Assembly: GCA_945865705.1 (NCBI GenBank)
Contig: CAMBEY010000014.1
Coordinates: 1-22,717, forward strand
Direction: 5' to 3'
Length of the DNA stretch: 22,717 nucleotides
From: Candidatus Sulfopaludibacter sp. SbA3
Lineage (GTDB): Bacteria; Acidobacteriota; Terriglobia; 2-12-FULL-54-10
Numbering within the stretch: position 1 is the first letter of the stretch; the number at the start of each line of letters is the position of its first letter. The notes beneath the pieces are model-generated. The model did not search any database. It was not told where the DNA came from and saw only the letters and a program-made list of their open reading frames with translations. Below, in pieces: positions 14,505 to 22,717 of the stretch. A program made the translations under genes and the position numbers.

Positions 14505-15515
14505 ATGAAGAAAGACGTCAAAGTTAGTTCTGGCATCGAAACCCTGTTTGGCACCCGGGATGAAAACCTGCGGCTGCTGGAATCCGAACTTCGCCTGACC
14601 CTCCAGCTCAAAAACAACGCCATCGAAATTGACGGGGAGCCGCTCGATGTTGAACGCATGGAGCGCCTGCTCGACGATTACGACAAGCTGATGCAGGAAG
14701 GCGTTATTTTTTCCAATGGCGACCTGCGCGGCTTCCTTAAAATCGTCGCCGACGATCCCTCCGCCAGTCTGCACAGCCTGGTAACCAGCAGCCGAAATCG
14801 CAATTTCGGCAAGAAGGCGGTCGTGCCCAAGAGCCTTCATCAGCGTATCTACATGGAGTCGATTGATCGCAATGACATGGTCTTCGGCATTGGTCCCGCC
14901 GGCACCGGCAAGACCTATCTCGCCGTAAGCATGGCGGTATCCTATCTGCTCTCACGCCGCGTCAGCCGGATCGTTTTGGCACGCCCGGCGGTGGAGGCCG
15001 GCGAGCGGCTAGGCTTCCTGCCCGGCACGCTTCAGGAAAAGGTGGATCCGTTTCTTCGTCCGCTTTACGATGCGTTGTATGACCTGCTCGAAGCCGAGAA
15101 AGTCGAGCGGTTTCTCGAAAAAGGGGCCATCGAGATTGCGCCCATCGCCTTCATGCGCGGACGCACATTGAATGACAGCTTCGTGATTCTTGATGAAGCG
15201 CAGAACACCACTGGCGAGCAGATGAAGATGTTCCTCACCCGTCTCGGCTTCAATTCCAAGATGGTCATCACTGGCGACATCACCCAGATTGATCTGCCCG
15301 GCGACAAACGTAGCGGGCTGCTCTCTGCGATGGATGTGGTCCAAAAAGTGGAGGGGATCAGTTTTACCTATTTTGATGAACGCGATGTGGTGCGCCACCA
15401 TCTGGTGCAGAAAATTGTCCGGGCCTACGATGCTTATTCGCATGCAACCGCGCAGACCAGCGCGGATCAGGAGCGCTTCCGGTTTGCGGGCGAGCCGGGA
15501 AGCCACAAGGCTTGA
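14505..15515 (+). CDS. PhoH family ATPase (PhoL type)
   Basis: This 336-residue protein has an N-terminal region of about 100 residues (LRLLESELRLTLQLKNNAIEIDG, a KH-like small domain), then a P-loop ATPase domain. Walker A is GPAGTGKT at 130-137 and Walker B is VILDEAQN at 227-234. Between them lie ARPAVEAGERLGFLPG and the PIAFMRGRTL stretch that is highly diagnostic of PhoH. Near the end is MVITGDITQIDLP. PhoH/PhoL proteins are RNA-linked ATPases, and the gene is nearly always next to ybeY, as here (25 bp apart). They are thought to act in RNA metabolism or ribosome quality control. No Shine-Dalgarno is visible before the ATG. Confidence 0.94.
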   Translation: MKKDVKVSSGIETLFGTRDENLRLLESELRLTLQLKNNAIEIDGEPLDVERMERLLDDYDKLMQEGVIFSNGDLRGFLKIVADDPSASLHSLVTSSRNRNFGKKAVVPKSLHQRIYMESIDRNDMVFGIGPAGTGKTYLAVSMAVSYLLSRRVSRIVLARPAVEAGERLGFLPGTLQEKVDPFLRPLYDALYDLLEAEKVERFLEKGAIEIAPIAFMRGRTLNDSFVILDEAQNTTGEQMKMFLTRLGFNSKMVITGDITQIDLPGDKRSGLLSAMDVVQKVEGISFTYFDERDVVRHHLVQKIVRAYDAYSHATAQTSADQERFRFAGEPGSHKA

Positions 15516-15540
15516 AAGCCCCCGCAATGTTCACCTGGCA

Positions 15541-16143
15541 ATGAAAACTCCAACAATGAATACACAGCCTCGGAGTACGGAAAGACAGTCAACCTCTGCC
15601 GGCTTCTCCATGGAAGTTGCCCTATTGAACCGTCAGCGTAGTATTCAGATCGACTGCGCTCGCTTACGCAGCTATCTACACAGACTAGGCGCGGAACTCT
15701 CGCCTGCTCCTTTTACCGTTGCGTTGGTATCCGATGTCGCCATCCGCCGCCTGAATCTGGCCTTCCGCCATAAGGACTCCACCACGGATGTCCTGTCCTT
15801 CCCTTCCGGCGACGCCAAGAGGGGAAAACTTCAAGCAGGGCATGGCGGGAGATACCCCAACATTGAAGAAACTGCCGGCTTGGGCGACATCGTGATAGCC
15901 GCTCCCACCGCTTCCCGTGCCGCCGGACAATTTGGCTGGACCCTCGCGCAGGAGCTTCAGGCGCTCGCGCTGCATGGACTGTTGCATTTAATGGGGTATG
16001 ATCATGAAACGGATCATGGGGAGATGGCCCGGGCTGAGCGGCGATGGGGACGGCGATTTGGATTGCCGCAAACGCTGCTCTCGCGCCAGTACACGAAGTC
16101 GCGCCGGCCAAAAGAATTCCGCCGGAAAGCCGCGCAGTCCTAG
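15541..16143 (+). CDS. ybeY: endoribonuclease YbeY
   Basis: YbeY is a zinc-dependent endoribonuclease for 16S rRNA 3'-end maturation and 70S quality control. Diagnostic features are LNLAFRHKDSTTDVLSFP (about 71-88) and the zinc motif HGLLHLMGYDH with H145, H149 and H155. A short insertion (92-110) precedes the GLGDIVIA strand. I give the ATG at 15541 (200 residues), 25 bp after phoH. The family-like sequence begins only at the Met at 15610 (MEVALLNRQRSI, 177 residues), and neither start has a clear ribosome-binding site, so the start is uncertain. The C-terminal tail is basic. Position between phoH and the CorC-like gene is the classic arrangement. Confidence 0.9.
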   Translation: MKTPTMNTQPRSTERQSTSAGFSMEVALLNRQRSIQIDCARLRSYLHRLGAELSPAPFTVALVSDVAIRRLNLAFRHKDSTTDVLSFPSGDAKRGKLQAGHGGRYPNIEETAGLGDIVIAAPTASRAAGQFGWTLAQELQALALHGLLHLMGYDHETDHGEMARAERRWGRRFGLPQTLLSRQYTKSRRPKEFRRKAAQS

Positions 16144-16158
16144 TTCCGCGTCAACATT

Positions 16159-17493
16159 ATGCACCTGCTGATTGCCACGCTCTTTATCATCTGCTCGCTG
16201 CTGCTGGCGCTGTTCGTCTTCGTCAGCCGCCTTTCCATGGGACGAGGACGATTTGCGGTCCGTGGCGCTAAAAATGATCTGCCGTATTTCACCGAGATGA
16301 TCGAGCCCAAGCTGGGCCTCTCCGAGGAGCGCGCTCAATGGACATTTCCTGTGCTGGTGCACGCAACGATCTCCCTGCAAGGTTTTTTGCTGGCGGCCTG
16401 GAACATGGGACAACCATTTGATTGGGAGATACTGCTCCAGCAGGCTGCCATCCTGCTACTGAATGTGATTCTCTTCGGTCAGGTCATTCCTTATGTCCTG
16501 CTGACGCACACCGACGGACGCTGGCTTGCCCATAGTCTGGGAATTCTGCGCGCCTCCATACTGGCTTCAACACCGCTGGTGGCCATCAGCCTATTTCTGC
16601 ATCACATCGCCACCCTCGGCGGCCCCGCCGAAGAGGACCGCGAACCCGCCACTGCAACGGAAAATATCGAAGCTCTGATTGAGGCCGGCGAAGAAGAAGG
16701 CCTCATCGAGAAAGACGACCGGCGGCTCATCCAGTCCGTGGTTGAGTTCGGCGACAAGACCGTGCGCGATGTCATGACGCCGCGCCCGGAGATCATCGCC
16801 GTCCCACACAGGACCACGCTCAGCGACCTGCGGCAGATACTCGCCGAGCATCGCTTCACTCGGCTCCCCGTTTACGAACAGGATATTGACCACATTATCG
16901 GATTCATTCACGCCAGCGACCTATTCGCCGTCGCCGAGGACGAACACTCCGAGCGCACCGTGCAGCAGTTGTTGCGCTCGGTGCCCTTCGTCCCAGAAAC
17001 CAAACGCATCTCGGAGCTGCTGCAGGAGCTTCAAACCGGCTCACAGATGGCCATCGTGGTGGACGAGTACGGCTCGGTCGCCGGACTGGCCACGGTGGAG
17101 GACATGATCGAGGAGATCGTCGGCGAAATCCGCGACGAGCACGACGAAATGGATGTGCTCCCGCGCGGCGAAAACAGTTGGAGCGTTCCCGGCGGATTAA
17201 GTTTGGATCGCTTGCAAGGTCTGTTTGATATTACTCTGGAAGAAGCGGGTGAAGCGTCCACGGTGGCCGGCTTGATCACGCACACGCTCGGACGAGTCCC
17301 GGCAACCGGCGAAACATTGGAGCGCGATGGCCTGCGCTACCGCATCACGGAATCGAACGGACGGCGCATCACGCGGCTGGATGTCAGCAGTCCGGCAATC
17401 CAGCAGAGCGATGGCCAGGGCACGCTATTTGAAACTCAATCTGGTGGAGAAGCAGCGCCACGATCAACCGAAGATCCAGCCGGGATGCATTAG
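16159..17493 (+). CDS. CNNM/CorC-type CBS-domain membrane protein
   Basis: The 444-residue protein has an N-terminal membrane domain of about four helices (roughly 2-22, 64-82, 93-115, 128-150), divergent from the standard CNNM (DUF21) domain. Two CBS repeats follow at about 200-320, with VRDVMTPRPEIIAVP (202-216) and MAIVVDEYGSVAGLATVEDMIEEIVGEI (297-324). The C-terminal CorC_HlyC domain starts near 340 with WSVPGGLSLDRL. Relatives are tied to magnesium (and cobalt) efflux or homeostasis; the haemolysin label in older annotation is historical. It starts 15 bp after ybeY and precedes era, the usual ybeY-corC-era order. The last 30 residues are low-complexity. Confidence 0.88.
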   Translation: MHLLIATLFIICSLLLALFVFVSRLSMGRGRFAVRGAKNDLPYFTEMIEPKLGLSEERAQWTFPVLVHATISLQGFLLAAWNMGQPFDWEILLQQAAILLLNVILFGQVIPYVLLTHTDGRWLAHSLGILRASILASTPLVAISLFLHHIATLGGPAEEDREPATATENIEALIEAGEEEGLIEKDDRRLIQSVVEFGDKTVRDVMTPRPEIIAVPHRTTLSDLRQILAEHRFTRLPVYEQDIDHIIGFIHASDLFAVAEDEHSERTVQQLLRSVPFVPETKRISELLQELQTGSQMAIVVDEYGSVAGLATVEDMIEEIVGEIRDEHDEMDVLPRGENSWSVPGGLSLDRLQGLFDITLEEAGEASTVAGLITHTLGRVPATGETLERDGLRYRITESNGRRITRLDVSSPAIQQSDGQGTLFETQSGGEAAPRSTEDPAGMH

Positions 17494-17566
17494 CCAGCGC
17501 CGTCATCCATCTTCATCCAGCCTGCTGAGTGAGACTCGAAAATAAAAAAAGGAATTATTTGAATTT

Positions 17567-18745
17567 ATGCCATCTCGAAAGAAATTTCGTTACTACCCGC
17601 CCATCGTGCCACCGCTGTCGACGGAATTAATATCCCCAGGTGGGATCAGTCGGATGGGTCGCCTGGGCGCTTCGGCCGGCCTAGGCGGATTGGCGACGAA
17701 GATACGCAGCGGGTTCGTAACCATTCTCGGGCGTCCCAATGTCGGGAAGTCCACGCTACTGAATGCCCTGGTCGGCTCGAAGATCGCCATTGTCGCCGAT
17801 CGCCCACAAACCACTCGTGCGGCATTAACCGGCGTTGTCACCATTGACTCAACCTATCGCTACGCGGAGGAGCTGCTGAAGTCCCTGCCGATCGTGGATA
17901 CTCCGCCCCCCACCACTTCGGCCGCTGCCGAGGGCCCAGCTAAGGACAAAGACAAGAGCAAAGGCAAGGGCAAAGCCGCCAAGCCCGCACAGGAAAAACC
18001 TATCGCTCAGGTTGTATTTCTCGACACGCCCGGCATCCATGATCCTGAAAATCGCATGGGCAAGCACATGATGGATCAAGTGCGCGAGTCGCTGGCCGAA
18101 CGCGACCTGTTGCTCTACCTGATGGACTGTTCGCAGACATTTACGAAGCGCGATGAAGAGGCGCTCGAATGGGTACGCCGCGCCGCGGCCCCCACGTTTC
18201 TGGTTCTCTCCAAGATTGACCGAGTATCAAAATCGCAGCTGCTCCCGCTGCTCGATCAATACAGCAAGCTGCACGACTTCAAGGAGATTATTCCCATCGC
18301 CGCGCAGACCGGTGTGAATCTGCCCCGGCTGGTCGAGCGAATCGTGGCCTACATGCCCGAGGGACCGCTCTACTTCCCTACCGACCAGATCACGGAGCAG
18401 CCCATGCGCTTCCTGGCCGGCGAGATTGTCCGGGAAAAAATCATTCGGCACACCCAGCAGGAGCTGCCTTACACCAACGCCGTGCTGGTTACACAGTATG
18501 AGGAAAAACCAGCCCTGGTACACATCGCCGCGGAGATTTTTGTCGAGCGGGACGGGCAGAAGGGCATCATCATCGGCGCGGGCGGGGCCATGCTGAAAAT
18601 GATCGGCACGGAGGCACGCGTGGAGTTGGAAGCCATCATCGGCCAGAAAGTTTTCCTGGAGATTCACGTGCGCGTACGTGAAGGTTGGCGCGACGACGAG
18701 CATTTCCTGCAAGGATTGGACTGGCGCAAGATGGCCGGCGAGTAA
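17567..18745 (+). CDS. era: GTPase Era with Lys-rich insertion
   Basis: Era is a GTPase with a KH domain that binds the 3' end of 16S rRNA during small-subunit assembly. G1 is GRPNVGKS (55-62), G2 is QTTR (81-84), G3 is DTPG (153-156), G4 is SKID (215-218) where NKxD is usual, and G5 is AAQTG (245-249). The KH domain has QKGIIIGAGGAMLKMIGTEAR near 331-351. At 392 residues it is about 90 longer than usual. About 45 residues are N-terminal, and about 50 lie between G2 and G3, including a Lys-rich KDKDKSKGKGKAAK stretch (126-139). In most Era proteins G2 and G3 are close. The KH GxxG loop reads GAGG instead of GKGG. An alternative start is the Met at residue 30. A palindromic repeat begins 5 bp after its TAA. 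Confidence 0.92.
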   Translation: MPSRKKFRYYPPIVPPLSTELISPGGISRMGRLGASAGLGGLATKIRSGFVTILGRPNVGKSTLLNALVGSKIAIVADRPQTTRAALTGVVTIDSTYRYAEELLKSLPIVDTPPPTTSAAAEGPAKDKDKSKGKGKAAKPAQEKPIAQVVFLDTPGIHDPENRMGKHMMDQVRESLAERDLLLYLMDCSQTFTKRDEEALEWVRRAAAPTFLVLSKIDRVSKSQLLPLLDQYSKLHDFKEIIPIAAQTGVNLPRLVERIVAYMPEGPLYFPTDQITEQPMRFLAGEIVREKIIRHTQQELPYTNAVLVTQYEEKPALVHIAAEIFVERDGQKGIIIGAGGAMLKMIGTEARVELEAIIGQKVFLEIHVRVREGWRDDEHFLQGLDWRKMAGE

Positions 18746-18750
18746 GGTTT

Positions 18751-18783
18751 GGTAGCCACGGTGAGCGCTCTTCTCACCGTGGG
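18751..18783 (+). repeat. palindromic dispersed repeat, copy 2 (after era)
   Basis: This 33-bp element has perfect 10-bp arms CCACGGTGAG (18756-18765) and CTCACCGTGG (18773-18782) with a 7-nt loop. It begins 5 bp after the era stop. It is inverted relative to copy 3, so the two could also pair with each other over about 30 bp. There is no T-run. Confidence 0.88.
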
Positions 18784-18801
18784 CCTTGCAGGGGAGGACC
18801 G

Positions 18802-18815
18802 AAAATCCCACGGTA
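18802..18815. repeat. partial copy of the palindromic repeat
   Basis: The stretch AAAATCCCACGGTAA lies between copies 2 and 3 and repeats the left edge of the element, with the same AAAATCCC flank seen before copy 3 (18837-18844). It looks like a half element left by duplication or decay. Confidence 0.5.
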
Positions 18816-18841
18816 ATCTTTGCCGCGCCCCAAACGAAAAT

Positions 18842-18869
18842 CCCCCGGTGAGAAAAGCACTCACCGTGG

Positions 18870-18874
<5 letters not shown>
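18842..18874 (-). repeat. palindromic dispersed repeat, copy 3 (at the ntrC-like stop)
   Basis: This 33-bp copy has arms of 9/10 matching bases around the loop AAAAGCA. Read on the minus strand it starts GGTAGCCACGG, and its TAG is the stop codon of the response-regulator gene (18870-18872). It matches copy 1 at 29/33 positions. Confidence 0.88.
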
Positions 18875-20273
<1,399 letters not shown>

Positions 20274-20366
20274 CGCTCGTTACTCACCTTTTTTACAGGG
20301 CCGCGCCCGGAATGGAGCGGCTCTGCTGAAATCAGCGCCGCACGCAATACGGTTTCCCGCAAGATG

Positions 20367-22664
20367 CTAGAAAATATTTACCGGCAACTCCACGATGAAC
20401 CGCGTGCCTAGCGGAGCGTTTTCCTCAACGCGGATGACCCCATTATGTTCCGCTACGATGCGGTTGACGATGGCCAGCCCCAATCCCGTGCCGCGATCCT
20501 TTGTGGAATAGTACGGAAGAAAAAGCCTTTCTTTGTCTTCAGGCGAAACGCCGCAGCCCGTGTCGGCAATCTCGGTTTCCACCACCAAACGTTCCGCGTC
20601 GGTTCGCGTGGAAATGACGATCTCCTTCACCAGCGAACCACCCATGGCCTCCGCGGCATTGTCCATCAGATTCACCACCACGCGGCGAAACAACTCGGGA
20701 TCAACGGAGACCAGCGGCAGGTCCTGCGAAAGATTTGTCGAGATGCGAATCCCATCGAGCCGCCCGTTGAAAGAGCCGAGCGCGCTTTCGACGATCTGGT
20801 TCAGGTCCGCCGGCGCGGGCCGCGCTTGCGGGAAGCGAGCGAACTGCGAGAATTCGTCCACCAACTTCTTCAGCGTTTCAACCTCTTTGCCAATCAGCTC
20901 GCAGGACTCCTCCACCACACGCGTCAATTCGCTGGAACCCGGCTGCGTCTTCGGCTGACGATCCAGCCACCAGCGAATGCGCTCGGCTGAGAGTGCGATG
21001 GGAGTCAACGGATTTTTGATCTCGTGCGCCACCCGCTGGGCTACCTCACCCCAGGCCGCAGCCTTCTGCGCCGCCAACAGGTCGCTCAAATCTTCCACCA
21101 CCACCACGAACCAGCCATTCTGCGAAACGTCAGCCGCCGCTCCCGGAGGGGCCCCCGGCAACGAAGACATGGTTACGGCCAGATTCATGCGCCGCCCTGC
21201 CCCGGGCCTTCCTCCGGGAACATCGCGTGGCATCTCCAAATTACGGGTGGACTGGCCAAGCCTCCCGGCGCGCTTCAGCAGATAATTCCACTCCTCCCAA
21301 TCCTCGCTGTCGAAGAGCTTCTCGAAGGGCATGCCATCGCTCAACCGCTCACCGAACAGCCGTCGCGCCGCCGGATTGCTGCCGAGGATGGCGCCGTCGG
21401 ATGAGACCGAGATGACGCCGGTGGGAATGCTCTCCAGAATCGCCTCCGTGAAGCGATGGCGCAGGTCGATCAGGCGATTGGCTTCTTCCAGCGTCAACCG
21501 CGCGTACTCGCGCTCGGTCCTCCCGGCGGCAAGCTGCGCGGTCATCTGGTTAAAGTTATTCACCAAAATGCCCAGCTCATCAGCGGCGAGCGTCTGCACG
21601 CGGAAGTCGAGATTGCCGCGCGCAACTTCCTGCGTGGCTTCGGCCAGAGCTTGAATCGGCGTGGTCAACTGGCGGGAGAGTATCAGCGCGAACCAGGTCG
21701 CAATGAACAAAGTAACGATGGCCAGCAGCCACAAGATCGAGAGGAACGTGCGGCGCACGGTACGTCGCTCACGCGTCAGTTGCCCGTATTCCAAGCTCGC
21801 GGCATCCAGCCGTTGCGCGGCGGCGGTTAAGTTGGCGGGCAACAGCGTACCCACGATAACGATGGCTTCCTGGCCATCGCTCAGGTCAAACCGCTGGCGG
21901 CTGAGCGCGACATTCGACTCCTTCCACACCGCCATCCGCGCGCCCTCCGACGACGCCGACAGCAACTCGCCGCCGGGATCAATCTCCGGCAGCGTCATCG
22001 GAGTACTGGGCCGGCTGACCTCCGCCATGATGCCACCCTGCGCATTGACCACCGCGAGGTAGTCCAAATCCTCCAAGCGCAGGAGTCGGCGCAGCTCGGC
22101 CTGGAGAGCGGGTCGCGCTGCAATCCACTGGGCAGCCGAGGCCGCCAGATCATCTGCCACGCGCAGAACGTCGCCGGCATTCTTGCGCTGGGCAAACTGA
22201 TCGAGACCATCGGCCAGCTCCCGCGCATCGCGGCTCATGGTCTCCACAGGGCGGCTGAACCATTTGTCGAGCGTGCGATTGACCAGGCTGTACGAGAAGA
22301 GAAACAGGAAGATAACCGGGACGACCGATAGCCCAATCGCGCCGGCCACCAACTTGGTCTTGAACTTTGCGCCGAGTTGGTTGGCGCGCCGCTCCAGGTA
22401 AAGTTTCAACAGGCTGCGGAACAGGATGAAGCCGAAGATAACCAGTCCCAGAAAGATAATGGACGACAGCGTGAACAGCAGCAGGGTCTGTCTGGAGTCG
22501 TTCGGCGCGATGAAGGGCAGGTTGAGCGACGTCAGGCCGAACAGGCTAACTACCAGCACCACCATCAGCACGCTGGTGCCGATGATGAATCCGGGGCGCA
22601 TGCGCAGGTCGCGCGCGGCTGGCGCCGGGTTGTGCTTAGGGGATGGTGGTGTTGGTTCTGTCAT
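20367..22664 (-). CDS. NtrY-like membrane sensor histidine kinase
   Basis: The 765-residue kinase has helices at about 26-48, 59-83, 104-127 and 306-328. The extracytoplasmic segment of about 175 residues between helices 3 and 4 may sense a signal. A HAMP domain follows (about 327-380, with QLTTPIQALAEATQEVARGNLDF), then a PAS domain (about 403-455), the HisKA H-box GEVAQRVAHEIKNPLTPI (phospho-His H547), and a HATPase with N-box VVNLMDNAAEAM, G1 DTGCG and G2 GTGLGL. This is the NtrY layout. The ATG at 22664 is the first good start; an upstream TTG at 22709 is possible but lacks support. No strong ribosome-binding site is visible. The kinase is probably co-transcribed with the NtrC-like regulator, and its signal is not evident. 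Confidence 0.92.
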   Translation of the reverse strand: MTEPTPPSPKHNPAPAARDLRMRPGFIIGTSVLMVVLVVSLFGLTSLNLPFIAPNDSRQTLLLFTLSSIIFLGLVIFGFILFRSLLKLYLERRANQLGAKFKTKLVAGAIGLSVVPVIFLFLFSYSLVNRTLDKWFSRPVETMSRDARELADGLDQFAQRKNAGDVLRVADDLAASAAQWIAARPALQAELRRLLRLEDLDYLAVVNAQGGIMAEVSRPSTPMTLPEIDPGGELLSASSEGARMAVWKESNVALSRQRFDLSDGQEAIVIVGTLLPANLTAAAQRLDAASLEYGQLTRERRTVRRTFLSILWLLAIVTLFIATWFALILSRQLTTPIQALAEATQEVARGNLDFRVQTLAADELGILVNNFNQMTAQLAAGRTEREYARLTLEEANRLIDLRHRFTEAILESIPTGVISVSSDGAILGSNPAARRLFGERLSDGMPFEKLFDSEDWEEWNYLLKRAGRLGQSTRNLEMPRDVPGGRPGAGRRMNLAVTMSSLPGAPPGAAADVSQNGWFVVVVEDLSDLLAAQKAAAWGEVAQRVAHEIKNPLTPIALSAERIRWWLDRQPKTQPGSSELTRVVEESCELIGKEVETLKKLVDEFSQFARFPQARPAPADLNQIVESALGSFNGRLDGIRISTNLSQDLPLVSVDPELFRRVVVNLMDNAAEAMGGSLVKEIVISTRTDAERLVVETEIADTGCGVSPEDKERLFLPYYSTKDRGTGLGLAIVNRIVAEHNGVIRVEENAPLGTRFIVELPVNIF

Positions 22665-22717
22665 GCGTTGAACGAAGGCCCCAGAGCGGCCCCAGAGCGG
22701 CCGGGGCAACAGAGCCG

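Overview
The window is a chromosomal housekeeping segment of a GC-rich, didermic-type bacterium. Gene content (a NtrY/NtrC-like pair, a divergent arginyl-tRNA synthetase, a DUF2087 gene, rsmA followed by phoH-ybeY-corC-like-era) suggests an Acidobacteriota-like organism. That placement is an inference from gene content and style; the window contains no rRNA marker. I see no phage, transposase, CRISPR array, rRNA or tRNA.

Left part (1-8062, minus strand): a compact histidine biosynthesis operon read right to left as hisL-hisI-hisG-hisD-hisC-HAD phosphatase-hisB-hisH-hisF, then a DUF2087 gene and a class I methyltransferase. Many junctions are ATGA or stop-start overlaps, so translation is probably coupled. 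hisA and hisE are not in the window. Upstream of hisI is the most interesting element: a sigma70-type promoter, a 22-codon leader peptide with six His codons within eight positions, an antiterminator helix that starts at the leader stop codon, and a competing intrinsic terminator with a run of seven T. This is a complete ribosome-mediated histidine attenuator, and the leader peptide is nearly leaderless.

Centre (8141-13461): a small membrane-anchored zinc-ribbon protein and argS run rightward, divergent from the his operon. Facing them is a minus-strand ABC-2 exporter operon (ATPase, permease, TPR-like lipidless membrane protein). The 298-bp argS/TPR gap holds hairpins and a 12-bp tandem repeat that supplies the TPR gene's stop codon.

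Right part (13462-18745, plus strand): rsmA(ksgA), phoH, ybeY, a CNNM/CorC-type CBS protein and era, a ribosome-maturation and RNA-quality cluster. RsmA has a repeat-encoded (SKTG)4 N-terminal tail. Era has a long Lys-rich insertion between its switch regions. Convergent to era lies a minus-strand two-component pair, an NtrY-like membrane kinase and an NtrC-like regulator with an altered GAFTGA motif (18870-22664).

A 33-bp palindromic repeat occurs three times, each time at or within about 5 bp of a stop codon (hisG, era, ntrC-like) and in the same orientation relative to the gene. It looks like a REP-type dispersed element specific to gene 3' ends.
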